From positions 435,501 to 499,500 of the forward strand of contig NZ_JAQGPL010000001.1 in NCBI RefSeq assembly GCF_028826105.1: a DNA stretch of 64,000 nt, read 5' to 3'. This document shows positions 55,667-64,000 of this stretch, in pieces (position 1 is the first letter of the stretch; every line of letters starts with the position of its first letter). Source of the DNA: Paenibacillus humicola (lineage in GTDB: Bacteria > Bacillota > Bacilli > Paenibacillales > Paenibacillaceae). The notes beneath the pieces are model-generated. The model was not told the origin of the DNA. It ran no database searches and saw only the letters and a list, made by a program, of their open reading frames with translations. The translations under genes and the position numbers were made by a program.

Positions 55667-55728
55667 TATAATCTGAACTAGCAAGGATCAATTAAACCGA
55701 TATCATCAAGCGGTTGTAAGCGCTTTAG
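55667..55728 (+). promoter_or_regulatory. Promoter, repressor operator and cre site of the UxaA-family gene
   Basis: TATAAT at 55667-55672; then AACCG at 55695-55699 and CGGTT at 55711-55715, an inverted repeat with 11 bases between arms, as used by LacI-type repressors. TGTAAGCGCTTTAG at 55715-55728 fits the CcpA cre consensus in 12 of 14 positions. Together they predict induction by substrate and glucose repression. Confidence 0.55.
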
Positions 55729-55776
55729 AGCGCTTATTTTTAACCATGCGAATTTGTACAAAGGAGCCAGAAATCG

Positions 55777-58479
55777 ATGAACGCAGTTTACCAATTTGAC
55801 GAAGCGGCCAGACTTCCTTTAACCGGGGATAACTGCGCCGTCGCGACTCGCCAGCTGGACGCCGGCACCGTCATTCATTATGAAGGCCAAGCCTTGACCT
55901 TGGATTATACGGTGATGGAAGGCCATCGTTTTGCGGTGAAGCCGATCGCTCCCGGCGAAGAGCTGCTGTCCTGGGGATTGCCCTTCGGTGTGGCTCTGCA
56001 ATCGATTCAGCCGGGCCACTATGTCATTAACGATGCTGTACGGGATGCGCTGAGTGTGCGCAAACTGAAATTTGCGCTGCCGGCGGAGCCCAATTTTGCG
56101 GATCAGCTGTATCCGTATGTTCTGGACGAGGCCGGCTTTCAGCCCGCCACTGCATCGCCCGCTTACGCGGAAACCCGCACTTTCATGGGGTATCGCCGCA
56201 GTGAAGCGCGAGGTGTCGGAACCCGTAACCACGTGGTTCTGCTCGGCACCACCTCCCGCACGGGCAGCTATGTGAAGCAGCTTGCCGCCCGTATGCAAGG
56301 TGAACTGGGTAACTACCCTAACATCGATGGAATTCAGCCTGTGGCGCATACGGAGGGCGGGACGGAAAAACCGAATAACCTGGAGCTGCTGCTGCGGACG
56401 CTCGCCGGATTTATCGTGAATCCCAACGTGGGTGCGGTTCTCGTTGTCGATTACGGCATTGAACCGGTAACCAATGCGATGGTGGAAGCGTATTTGCGCG
56501 AACATAACTACCCGATCGACGAGGTTCTGCACAAGTTTATGTCGCTCCAAGGCGGCTTTGAAGATAATCTGGCCAAAGGCGAAGCGATTGTGCGAGAGTG
56601 GCTGCCTGCGGTAAATGCGATGCAGCGGACACCCGAATCGATCAGCCACCTGAAGATCGGACTGCAGTGCGGCGGCTCGGACGCTTTTTCCGGTATTTCC
56701 GCGAACCCGCTGCTGGGCTGGATTTCCGAAGAATTGGTGCGCTACGGCGGCTCCGCCAGCCTGGCTGAAACCGATGAATTAATCGGCGCGGAGCCTTATG
56801 TCCTGTCGAAGGTTCGTAACGTGGAAACCGCCCGCAAATTTCTGGAGCTTGTGCAGCGCTTCAAGGAACGGGCGTCTTGGCACGGTTCCAGCGCGGAAGG
56901 AAATCCTTCCGGCGGCAACAAATATCGCGGCCTGTATAACATTTATCTCAAATCGATCGGTGCCGCCCGCAAGAAGGATCCGGGCACTCGGCTCGATTAT
57001 GCCACCGAGTACGGGGAGCTCATGAAGGAGAGCGGATTCTATTTCATGGATAGCCCCGGTAATGACCTCGAGAGCATCGCCGGACAGATCGCCGCGGGCT
57101 GCAACCTGATTTTCTTTACAACGGGCAACGGCTCGATCACCAATTTCCCTTATGTGCCGACGGTCAAGGTGGTCACGACGACGCGCCGCTTCCAATTGCT
57201 GTCCAATGATATGGATGTCAATGCGGGTCAGTATTTGGAAGGCACTTCTATGGACGAGCTCGGCAAAGAAGTTTTCGACTTGACCATTCGCATTGCATCC
57301 GGTCAGCGCAGTGTCGGCGAGAAGGCGGGCCATGCGCAGGTGCAAATCTGGCGGAACTGGCGGCAAAACGATGCGAGCCAGCTGGAGACATTGCTCCATA
57401 CCCCGGTGCCGACGGGAGAGCCGATCGAAATTCGGGAGGATGCCGAAGCGGCGGGCAGCCCGATCCGGTTCCTTTTTAACCGTCATCAAGACCGCTTGTC
57501 CAGCGACAACATCGGCTTGATCCTGCCGACCAGTCTCTGCGCCGGACAGGTAGCCAATATGATTGCGCAGCGACTGAACAAACAAGGTACCGGGCAGCCC
57601 GAGCTCTCGCGCTTTGTGGCTTTGGCTCATACGGAAGGCTGCGGGAATTCGGCGGGGCAATCCGAGCAGCTGTATGCCCGAACGATGATCGGCTATATCA
57701 CCCATCCGATGGTGAAGCATTGTCTGCTGCTGGAGCATGGCTGCGAGAAAACGCACAACGACTACATGCGCCATCAGATGGAAGAGATGGGGGTCGACGC
57801 CAGCCGTCTCGGTTTTGCCAGCATTCAGCTTGACGGCGGAATCACGAAGGTGACGCAGAAGGTAGAAGCATGGTTTGCCGGTCAATTGGCGGCAGCCGGA
57901 GAATCGGAGAAGGCGACGGCCGGTTTGGAGGGACTGCGCATCGGCATCGTAACCGACGGTCTCGTCTCCGACAATGAAGCGGAACAGCTGGCGAAGCTGA
58001 CCAAAATGATTGTCGGCGCAGGCGGCCTGGTGGTTGTTCCCGAGAACAGCGGTCTGTTTTCCGCGGCGGCTTACGACAAAAATATGTTCACCACATCCAA
58101 TATCCGGCCGTCTATTGCTTATGGCGAGCATGCCCGCAAGAACGGCTTCCACATCATGGAGAACCCGACCGAACATTGGGTGGAGACGGTTACGGGTCTG
58201 GCAGCCACGGGGGTAGAGCTCATGATCGCCTTGGCGGGGAATCATCCGATGCAGACGCATCCGTTCGTTCCTATGCTGCAAATGACATCGAAGCCGGCTA
58301 TGCTGCAAAGCTATCACAACGACTTGGATTTGCCGCTCTCCGGAGATCCGAACGCCTGGACGAAGCAAATCCTCGAGCGCAGTAAGGAAATCATTGAGCA
58401 TACGTATACACCGCGCCTTTTCCGGCAGGGGAACGTTGATTTCCAATTAACACGCGGTCTGCTGGGCGTTTCGTTGTAA
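55777..58479 (+). CDS. Long UxaA-family (altronate/galactarate dehydratase-type) protein with a repeated domain
   Basis: This is a 900-residue protein. The first 110 residues resemble the SAF domain (AVATRQLDAGTVIHYEGQ). The next part contains RNHVVLLGTTSRTGSYV and PVAHTEGGTEKPNN, then CGGSDAFSGISANPLLG and GCNLIFFTTGNGS, the altronate-dehydratase core. A second block (about 575-690) repeats the first core module: NIGLILPTSLCAGQVAN, ALAHTEGCGNSAGQ, HCLLLEHGCEKTHNDYM. Ordinary UxaA is about 500 residues, so the gene carries an internal duplication. It probably dehydrates a sugar acid and is under CcpA control. Confidence 0.8.
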   Translation: MNAVYQFDEAARLPLTGDNCAVATRQLDAGTVIHYEGQALTLDYTVMEGHRFAVKPIAPGEELLSWGLPFGVALQSIQPGHYVINDAVRDALSVRKLKFALPAEPNFADQLYPYVLDEAGFQPATASPAYAETRTFMGYRRSEARGVGTRNHVVLLGTTSRTGSYVKQLAARMQGELGNYPNIDGIQPVAHTEGGTEKPNNLELLLRTLAGFIVNPNVGAVLVVDYGIEPVTNAMVEAYLREHNYPIDEVLHKFMSLQGGFEDNLAKGEAIVREWLPAVNAMQRTPESISHLKIGLQCGGSDAFSGISANPLLGWISEELVRYGGSASLAETDELIGAEPYVLSKVRNVETARKFLELVQRFKERASWHGSSAEGNPSGGNKYRGLYNIYLKSIGAARKKDPGTRLDYATEYGELMKESGFYFMDSPGNDLESIAGQIAAGCNLIFFTTGNGSITNFPYVPTVKVVTTTRRFQLLSNDMDVNAGQYLEGTSMDELGKEVFDLTIRIASGQRSVGEKAGHAQVQIWRNWRQNDASQLETLLHTPVPTGEPIEIREDAEAAGSPIRFLFNRHQDRLSSDNIGLILPTSLCAGQVANMIAQRLNKQGTGQPELSRFVALAHTEGCGNSAGQSEQLYARTMIGYITHPMVKHCLLLEHGCEKTHNDYMRHQMEEMGVDASRLGFASIQLDGGITKVTQKVEAWFAGQLAAAGESEKATAGLEGLRIGIVTDGLVSDNEAEQLAKLTKMIVGAGGLVVVPENSGLFSAAAYDKNMFTTSNIRPSIAYGEHARKNGFHIMENPTEHWVETVTGLAATGVELMIALAGNHPMQTHPFVPMLQMTSKPAMLQSYHNDLDLPLSGDPNAWTKQILERSKEIIEHTYTPRLFRQGNVDFQLTRGLLGVSL

Positions 58480-58560
58480 TCTGCATGAACTTTTGGGAAA
58501 TGAAAAAGGAGTGGGCAGGGATCCTGTTCATTCCTTTTTGAATTGCTCAAAAATATTGAC

Positions 58561-58674
58561 ATTGGAATTGCAGCTGGTGAAGAAATCCCAAGCTCCGCAA
58601 ACCCGCAGGTACCTGAATTCTACACGTTAATTTCCGAAAAAATCGAGGGGGTCCCTTCTCCGCTATATCCGTAA
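58561..58674 (+). pseudogene. Short C-terminal fragment of unknown origin
   Basis: A 37-codon frame reads IGIAAGEEIPSSANPQVPEF to TAA 58674 with no start or ribosome site. It looks like the tail of a regulatory ligand-binding domain but is too short to name. It follows the UxaA-family gene by about 80 bases. Confidence 0.25.
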
Positions 58675-58782
58675 ATCCAGAAACCTGTGCGGTTTGACGA
58701 CTACGATCGTGTGGAGTGGTTTGCGGGGGCGATGATGCATGGATAGACACAAACAGGTAATCCAAAATACTTCGTTGATCTA

Positions 58783-58811
58783 AAAGCTTCGGCATTAGCC
58801 GGGGCTTTTTT
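58783..58811 (+). terminator. Rho-independent terminator
   Basis: AAAAGCTTCGGC and GCCGGGGCTTTT form a hairpin with a four-base loop and a T run. It probably ends the UxaA transcript. Confidence 0.7.
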
Positions 58812-58859
58812 AACACTCAAAATGGCTTGCAGTCTTATTCTGCGAGATCAAAATCAGGA

Positions 58860-58911
58860 TTGACATGACACCTAATGGTGTCCTATAATTAAACTGTCAC
58901 CATATGGTGTC
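58860..58911 (+). promoter_or_regulatory. Promoter with two palindromic operators
   Basis: TTGACA (58860-58865) and TATAAT (58884-58889) are 18 bases apart. GACACC-TAAT-GGTGTC fills the spacer (58867-58882), and GTCACC-ATAT-GGTGTC follows the -10 (58896-58911). A repressor binding both would block initiation. This pattern is used by ArsR-type regulators; none is encoded nearby. Confidence 0.6.
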
Positions 58912-58974
58912 CAATTAGAACGGATTGATCGGAAAGTTTGGAGCAGGAAAATAGGTCATTAGGAGGGAATATTG

Positions 58975-59397
58975 ATGAGTGCGATCACGGGTACGGAAAG
59001 AACCGCGGCAGTAACTATCCATCCTCGAGGAAAACGAATTGCTTACTGGACGGTCACCATCTTACTGGCCGTGTCTATCACATTAAGCGGTATCGGGCAG
59101 CTGATGCGATTGGGGGGGAATGTCGAGTTAGTCACCCATATTGGTTTCCCGTTATATATCATGAACATCCTCGGTAGCTGGATATTGCTTGGAGTCCTGG
59201 CGATCGTCGTGCCCGGTTTTCCCCGGCTTAAGGAATGGGCGTATGCGGGTATCTTCTTTTTAATGACCGGTGCGGCCTTATCCCATGCGTTTGCAAACGA
59301 TTATGGCGATTACGGTTTTAATTTTATCCTTCCGCTTTTCTATGCTGCACTCAATATCGCCTCGTGGACGCTGCGTCCGAAGAGCCGCAAACTTTAA
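58975..59397 (+). CDS. DoxX-like membrane protein
   Basis: This 140-residue protein has four helices matching the DoxX_2 pattern: IAYWTVTILLAVSITLSGIG, then GFPLYIMNILGSWILLGVLA, PGFPRLKEWAYAGIFFLMT and a last helix. ATG 58975 follows AGGAGGG by 7 bases; the in-frame TTG before it is too close. The gene lies under a double operator promoter, so it is tightly controlled. The family function is uncertain. Confidence 0.82.
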   Translation: MSAITGTERTAAVTIHPRGKRIAYWTVTILLAVSITLSGIGQLMRLGGNVELVTHIGFPLYIMNILGSWILLGVLAIVVPGFPRLKEWAYAGIFFLMTGAALSHAFANDYGDYGFNFILPLFYAALNIASWTLRPKSRKL

Positions 59398-59642
59398 AGA
59401 GCGGTAAAACGAACGGCTGTCCATTCTGTTCGACATTAGCGATACATCTGGGAGCGGGCGTTGCCGCTTTTGCGCAGCAGGTCGAAATCGTGCTCGCTCT
59501 CCAGCTTGCCGGGCTCGTTCGATTCGAGCGGTTCGGCTTACATGGGGCGGTTAAGCGGTATTCGAGTATTTGACCATCCGCGAAGCGGCAATACTGGTAC
59601 TTGGCCGCAAAATCCGTAAATAATGAATAGAGGTGTTCCTTG
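59398..59642. other. Intergenic stretch with decayed coding sequence
   Basis: Short open pieces occur in several frames, including a minus-strand run ending LESEHDFDLLRKSGNARSQM, but none has a start, ribosome site or family. The AT content rises near 59600, where the next gene's promoter should be. Confidence 0.3.
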
Positions 59643-60236
59643 ATGACACAAGGCGAAAGGAATTCGAAGATTGACCCCTTTTTCAGAAAGGCTAAACAGT
59701 GGAAGGCAGAATTTGAGATGCTGAGAGATATCGTTCTGGACTGCGACCTGACCGAGGATTTTAAGTGGATGCATCCCTGTTACACGTTTCAGGGCAAAAA
59801 CATTGTTTTGATCCACGGATTTAAGGAATACTGTGCGCTTCTGTTTCACAAAGGCGCTTTGTTAAAAGATCCCCACGGCATTCTAATCCAGCAAACGGAA
59901 AATGTACAGGCGGCGCGCCAAATTCGGTTCACTAACGTTGAACAAATCGATGAGATGCAGCTGATCTTGAAAAGTTATATTTATGAAGCCATTGAAGTTG
60001 AAAAGGCCGGCTTACAAGTCGACTTTAAGAAGAACACGGAATTCGTCATTCCCGAAGAGCTGCAAAATAAATTCGTTGAAATCCCGGACTTGAAAACGGC
60101 TTTCGAAGCGTTGACGCCGGGCCGGCAAAGAGCGTATATTCTTCATTTTTCCGCGCCCAAACAGTCCAAAACCCGGGAGTCGAGGATTGAAAAATACTTG
60201 CCGCATATTCTGAACGGAAAGGGAATCAATGATTAG
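59643..60236 (+). CDS. YdeI/OmdA-family (DUF1801) protein
   Basis: This 197-residue protein contains the YdeI pattern: FKWMHPCYTFQGKNIVLIHG and FKEYCALLFHKGALLKDP, then a helix pair and a C-terminal stretch with GRQRAYILHFSAPKQSKTRE (OmdA-like). These proteins are common in soil Bacillales, and the reaction is unknown. ATG 59643 lies after GAGGTG; the in-frame TTG before it is less likely. Confidence 0.82.
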   Translation: MTQGERNSKIDPFFRKAKQWKAEFEMLRDIVLDCDLTEDFKWMHPCYTFQGKNIVLIHGFKEYCALLFHKGALLKDPHGILIQQTENVQAARQIRFTNVEQIDEMQLILKSYIYEAIEVEKAGLQVDFKKNTEFVIPEELQNKFVEIPDLKTAFEALTPGRQRAYILHFSAPKQSKTRESRIEKYLPHILNGKGIND

Positions 60237-60361
60237 AAAAAGCAAGCATAAGCGCACGGCGATGGATTTTGATTCATCGCTTATTCTGTTTTCCGCGGAA
60301 CAAACGGGCGGATCCTGAGTTAAAGAATATATGGTGTCGGAATACTCAAAGTGGAGGTATT

Positions 60362-61168
60362 ATGAACCCGAAGAATGAACAACACAAGCTGCGCGAGTCC
60401 TTTAATCAAGCCGCGGCGATTTATCAGCAGGCGCGTCCGGAATACCCGGAAGAATTGTTCGATGATATTATTCAGGTGACCCGTTTGAAGCCCGGTGACC
60501 GTTTGCTGGAAGTGGGCTGTGCGACCGGAAAGGCTACGCTCCCGTTAGCCAGGCGGGGCTTTAAGATCACATGCGTAGAGCTTGGCGCGGAGCTCGCTGC
60601 GGCTGCCCGGCAAAACCTTGCGGGGATGGACGTCGACATCGTAAACGGGAGCTTCGAGGATTGGCAGCCGGAGGCGGAGAACGGGTTTGATCTGGTATTC
60701 GCCGCAACCGCCTGGAATTGGGTGGATCCCGAAGTCCGGTACAAAAAGGCGTGGCAGGTTCTTCGGCCCGGCGGACACCTGGCATTTTGGAACGCGACTC
60801 ACGTTTTTGCAGACGGCGGGGACCCTTTCTTTCGTGAAATTCAATCTGTTTACGCGGACATTGGCGAAGGGAAACCGGTAGAAAACAACGACTGGCCGCG
60901 GCCGGGAGAGCTTCGCGAGCAAAGAGATGAGATCGAGGAAAGCGGCCTGTTTGAGGTTGTTCACATCCGTCATTTCGATTGGGAACGTATTTATCATGTA
61001 GACGAGTACATTCAGCTTCTTGAAACCTTCTCCGGGCACATTCTGATGGAGGAATGGAAGCGCGCCAAGCTTTTTGGCGAAATCCGGGCCCGCCTGAGCA
61101 GCCGTCCGGACAAGTCGGTTCGCCGCCATTGGGGAGCAGTTCTTCATATCGCACGCCGAAAGGATTGA
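60362..61168 (+). CDS. SAM-dependent methyltransferase
   Basis: This 268-residue methyltransferase has motif I LLEVGCATGKATLPLARRG, CVELGAELAAAARQN, then FDLVFAATAWNWVDPEVRY and VLRPGGHLAFWNATH. A long C-terminal helical part (about 160-268) shapes the acceptor site. ATG 60362 follows GGAGGT; the open frame upstream has no site. The acceptor is unknown. Confidence 0.88.
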   Translation: MNPKNEQHKLRESFNQAAAIYQQARPEYPEELFDDIIQVTRLKPGDRLLEVGCATGKATLPLARRGFKITCVELGAELAAAARQNLAGMDVDIVNGSFEDWQPEAENGFDLVFAATAWNWVDPEVRYKKAWQVLRPGGHLAFWNATHVFADGGDPFFREIQSVYADIGEGKPVENNDWPRPGELREQRDEIEESGLFEVVHIRHFDWERIYHVDEYIQLLETFSGHILMEEWKRAKLFGEIRARLSSRPDKSVRRHWGAVLHIARRKD

Positions 61169-61363
61169 CCAGAGGGAGGCGCAGGGGCCGCGTCATCTGT
61201 ATCATTGCAGAGGCGCTGCTGGCTCGTCGATGAGGGAGAAGCCGGTTGAGCTATCCGATCTTGTCAAATTATTTGCCCTGCTTCACGGAATCGCAAATAA
61301 AGCATATTGTCCGAGCGCAAAGGGAGAAGCGCGATTGAAAAACGCCGCGCTCTCCGGTGAAGG
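61169..61363. other. Intergenic stretch, no supported gene
   Basis: About 200 bases with a chance open frame (from 61230) that has neither ribosome site nor family. Nothing else was seen until the terminator on the minus strand. Confidence 0.4.
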
Positions 61364-61400
61364 AAAAGAAATCGGCCCCGCCCAAGGAGCCGATTTCCGT
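61364..61400 (-). terminator. Terminator of the sugar-binding lipoprotein operon
   Basis: On the minus strand, GAAATCGGC and GCCGATTTC form a hairpin around a G-rich loop, followed by TTTTCC. It lies 30 bases after the lipoprotein stop codon. Confidence 0.65.
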
Positions 61401-61430
61401 AACCGTCTTACCGCGGCTTAACAATCGCAC

Positions 61431-62960
61431 TTAATGCGGGCTGCTTAAGAAAGCGTCGATTTGCTTCTGCACTTCAGTCTGAATTTGATCAATACCGGCC
61501 GCTTTAAGCTTATCCTGGAGGGTCTTCAGACCGCTGACCGGATCCACCAGTCCCAGGCGCAGCGGGATTTCATACTGCTGCATGACGTTCGATACGGCGG
61601 CATACTGGTTTTTGATCGGGTCCAGGTTCAGCGTGAAATCGTGCAAAGTATCCGGGATGTAGAGCGATTTCAAGTTATCCCGGACTTTCTGCAGGTCGGG
61701 CGAGGAGCCGGCCAGGTCTTTGCGGAACCGGTCCTCCCTGAAGCCCCACGCGCCGTAGCCGTCCGGCTCGAAATTTTCCGGATTGAGCGCCTTCAAGGTT
61801 CCGTCGGATTCGATCTCGAAGTCCGTGCCTTTAATGCCGTACGTCAATAAATCGTACAAATCCTCATTCTGGCGAACCAGCTCGATCATCATCGCGGCGC
61901 GCTCCGGATTTTTGGCGGAGGCCGGGATCGCCATGGCATCCTGGGTATAGGAGGTCAGACGCGAATATTTCTCGCCGGGATAGAACTGTACCTTCCATTC
62001 CGGATGGTTGATATAGTCCGAATTGAAATGGTCGACGTTCCAAATTTTCGAGGCCGCCTTGCCGTTGTCGAACATGGAATCGTCCTTGTTGGACAGGACG
62101 GACTTCGACCAGTAGCCTTTGTCGGCCCAGTCTTTCATTTGTTTGAAATAATCCGCCCAGCGCGGTTCGTCCAAATAATTGACCAACTTGGGATGGGGAT
62201 CATTGACCGTGTAGGCCAGCGGAAGATTGCTGTCTATGCCTTTCTCATTGTTTTGCGTCAGAAATTGACCGTCCAGCCCCACGTTGGCGGTGTTGTAATA
62301 TCCGGTCGGATCGAAGCTCGGTTCATGCTGCTTGATCGTATCCAAATATTTTCCATAATCGTCGATAGAGGTAATGGGTCCAATATTGTACTTCTGCATG
62401 AGGTCGCCGCGCATGATATAGCCTTCATTGTCGTAGTACGTATAGTTGGAGGGCAGGGCGTACAATTTGCCGTTGATCGAGGCTTCATCCAAAGCCTTTT
62501 TCGGCTCCTCGGCATAGCTCTTCGGCGCGTATTTCTTGAGCAGGTCGGTCAACGGCATGAACGCGCCTTTCTGCGCTTCGGTCGAGTAGTTCAGCCAATT
62601 GGCCGTATAGATGAGATCAATCGGCTCGCCGGAAGACAATACGAGCGGATATTTTTGTTTGTAGTCGGCCCAGCCGATCCAAGTCACTTTGACCGTGGCA
62701 TTGATTCTTTTCTTCAATTCCTCGTTGAACTTCTGCAGCATGGCGTCGTAGCCCTTGCCCGGCGCCCCCAGCAAATACATGTTCAACACGACCGCTTTGG
62801 ACGTGTCCGGAGCCGTACTGGATGAGCTGCTGCCGGATGAAGAGCCGGAGGAAGCCGCGTCTGAGCCGGAAGGGGCTGTAGAGCTTGAGCTGCTGCATCC
62901 GGCCAAAGCCAGAGCCGCCGACGTGAAAACCGCCATCGTGACAAGGCTGAATTTCTTCAA
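61431..62960 (-). CDS. Extracellular solute-binding lipoprotein with DUF3502-type tail
   Basis: This is a 509-residue ABC sugar-binding protein. The lipobox ALALAGC (Cys22) is followed by a Ser-rich linker, then the binding fold with LTDLLKKYAPKSYAEEP and a long C-terminal domain of the DUF3502 type (DFTLNLDPIKNQYAAVSNVM). Paenibacillus relatives of LipO (the lpl operon) have this layout. It delivers a sugar or oligosaccharide to the permeases encoded upstream on the minus strand. The substrate is not predictable. Confidence 0.9.
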   Translation of the reverse strand: MKKFSLVTMAVFTSAALALAGCSSSSSTAPSGSDAASSGSSSGSSSSSTAPDTSKAVVLNMYLLGAPGKGYDAMLQKFNEELKKRINATVKVTWIGWADYKQKYPLVLSSGEPIDLIYTANWLNYSTEAQKGAFMPLTDLLKKYAPKSYAEEPKKALDEASINGKLYALPSNYTYYDNEGYIMRGDLMQKYNIGPITSIDDYGKYLDTIKQHEPSFDPTGYYNTANVGLDGQFLTQNNEKGIDSNLPLAYTVNDPHPKLVNYLDEPRWADYFKQMKDWADKGYWSKSVLSNKDDSMFDNGKAASKIWNVDHFNSDYINHPEWKVQFYPGEKYSRLTSYTQDAMAIPASAKNPERAAMMIELVRQNEDLYDLLTYGIKGTDFEIESDGTLKALNPENFEPDGYGAWGFREDRFRKDLAGSSPDLQKVRDNLKSLYIPDTLHDFTLNLDPIKNQYAAVSNVMQQYEIPLRLGLVDPVSGLKTLQDKLKAAGIDQIQTEVQKQIDAFLSSPH

Positions 62961-63015
62961 TGTTTAACCCTCCTAAAATTTTAGTATGTATTCCCGATAA
63001 ACCGATTGCTCGGCA

Positions 63016-63951
63016 TTATCCTTTCACGGCGCCTACCGTGATCCCCCGGATGAAATATTTTTGCACGAAGGGGTAAGCGAAAATGATGGGTCCGGTGGCG
63101 ATGACCGCCATAGCCAGCTTCAACGATTGCGTCGGCATATCCTGTACGTTGACGTTCGCCGTAGCCGAAATCCGGCTGATCGATTCGGACTCGGACAGCA
63201 TGTTGTACAGCATGTATTGCAGTGGGAATTTCTCGTTGCTCGTAATGAACAGCATGGCGTTGTACCAGTCGTTCCAATATTCCAAGGCAATGAACAGCCC
63301 GATGGTGGCCAGAGCAGGCTTGGAGAGCGGCAGGATCAGCTTGTAGAAAATCGTAAAGTCGCCGGCGCCGTCAATCTTGGCCGATTCGCTGATCGCCTCC
63401 GGGATGCTGCTCATGAAGCTTCGCATGATGATCAGATAGAACACGTTGAGAATGCCGGGAATAATCAGCGAGAGCAGATTATCCTTGAGGTGATAGTAGC
63501 GGATCATCATGATGTAGTAGGAGACCAGACCCCCGTTGAACAGCGTCGTGAAGTAGAAGAAAAACGCAATGACATTGCGGTACCTGAAGTCCTTGCGATT
63601 GAGTACGTATCCGGTCATCGAGACCAGGAATAATCCAAGGAAGGTGCCGCATACCGTGACGAAAATCGATACGCCGTACGCCCGCAGGATGTCCTCCGGA
63701 TAACGAAACAGAATCGAGTAGGCTTTCACCGAAAATTCCTTCGGAATGAGCGAATAGCCGTAATTGGAAATGGCATGATCCGAAGTGAAGGATCCCGAGA
63801 TCACCATCAGGAAAGGAATCAGGCATAATAAAGCGGCAACGGAGACCAGAGAGTAACCCAGGATGTTAAAAACAACGATGGCTCCGCTTCTCCGGGCCCC
63901 GATTTGAGCGCGGTCGCGCAGCATGCGCGCGGATTCGAAACTTGCGGACAT
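63016..63951 (-). CDS. Carbohydrate ABC transporter permease (MalG/LplC type)
   Basis: This 311-residue permease has six helices and the EAA loop EAISESAKIDGAGDFTIFYKLI that contacts the ATPase. The start ATG at 63951 is preceded by GGAGG. It forms one half of the transmembrane channel; the partner permease is the truncated gene at the window edge. It is upstream of the binding protein in the same operon. Confidence 0.92.
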   Translation of the reverse strand: MSASFESARMLRDRAQIGARRSGAIVVFNILGYSLVSVAALLCLIPFLMVISGSFTSDHAISNYGYSLIPKEFSVKAYSILFRYPEDILRAYGVSIFVTVCGTFLGLFLVSMTGYVLNRKDFRYRNVIAFFFYFTTLFNGGLVSYYIMMIRYYHLKDNLLSLIIPGILNVFYLIIMRSFMSSIPEAISESAKIDGAGDFTIFYKLILPLSKPALATIGLFIALEYWNDWYNAMLFITSNEKFPLQYMLYNMLSESESISRISATANVNVQDMPTQSLKLAMAVIATGPIIFAYPFVQKYFIRGITVGAVKG

Positions 63952-63965
63952 AATGGCCGGCCTCC

Positions 63966-64000
63966 TTAGAACAACGCGTAGTCTTTGTTGTATTTCTTCA
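63966..64000 (-). CDS. C-terminal end of the partner permease gene (partial)
   Basis: Eleven codons, ending KKYNKDYALF and TAA, are visible at the window edge on the minus strand, about 15 bases before the LplC-type gene. In this kind of operon the partner is an LplB-type permease. The fragment itself is too short to prove the family. Confidence 0.4.
   Translation of the reverse strand, partial: KKYNKDYALF

Noticed and set aside
55819..58446. Minus-strand frames of 276 and 555 codons opposite the UxaA-family gene
   Set aside because: No ribosome sites, no family, and the plus strand holds a strong catabolic gene with control elements.
61230..61421. 63-codon plus-strand open frame between the methyltransferase and the sugar-binding gene
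   Set aside because: No ribosome site or family, and it overlaps the terminator of the opposite operon.

Overview
The window looks like chromosome from a spore-forming, Gram-positive Bacillales bacterium, most likely Paenibacillaceae. The evidence is two alpha/beta small acid-soluble spore proteins (one with a sigma-G-type promoter), strong AAGGAGG-type ribosome sites with frequent TTG and GTG starts, lipoprotein solute-binding proteins with a DUF3502-type tail, a c-di-AMP riboswitch on a cell-wall hydrolase, and relatives of B. subtilis YkvA, YjgB and YwqA/YwqB. Base composition is uneven: GC-rich core blocks (1-8 kb, 11-19 kb, 37-45 kb, 55-64 kb) alternate with AT-richer accessory stretches (20-37 kb, 45-55 kb).

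Layout. 1-8 kb: the end of a CorA-like transporter, a spore protein, an OmpR-type two-component system, a lipoprotein and a three-gene ABC-2 exporter operon. 8-14 kb: small enzymes (HIT, kinase-like phosphotransferase, GNAT), a second spore protein, a LigD-type DNA ligase and a phospholipase D-like protein. 14-20 kb: a GH18 chitinase and a three-gene minus-strand operon for a non-phosphorylating deoxy-sugar route (rhamnonate dehydratase, zinc dehydrogenase, lactonase). 20-37 kb: an accessory region of small defence or house-cleaning enzymes (phosphotransferases, methyltransferase, Nudix, HAD, phosphatase, reductase, acetyltransferases). They are separated by a GC-rich dispersed repeat and mixed with many partial, internally deleted or frameshifted gene copies. 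37-45 kb: a SWIM-protein/SNF2-helicase pair whose helicase gene is split by a complete IS21-family element with a 4-bp target duplication. 45-55 kb: acetyltransferases, a candidate type I toxin-antitoxin locus beside an Xre regulator, a riboswitch-controlled NlpC/P60 hydrolase and secreted proteins. 55-64 kb: a 900-residue UxaA-family protein with an operator and cre site, a DoxX-like protein under a double palindromic operator, a methyltransferase, and a sugar ABC transporter (binding protein plus permeases).

Two catabolic loci (19.7-16.6 kb and 55.8-58.5 kb) and the sugar importer at the right edge fit a plant-polysaccharide or soil lifestyle, as does the chitinase. The most informative structures are the IS21 insertion, the candidate type I toxin locus, the dispersed repeat family, and the set of shortened gene copies next to or near their intact parents. 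Frameshifts are frequent enough that some may be assembly errors; homopolymer cases are noted. No rRNA, tRNA, CRISPR array or intact prophage was seen.
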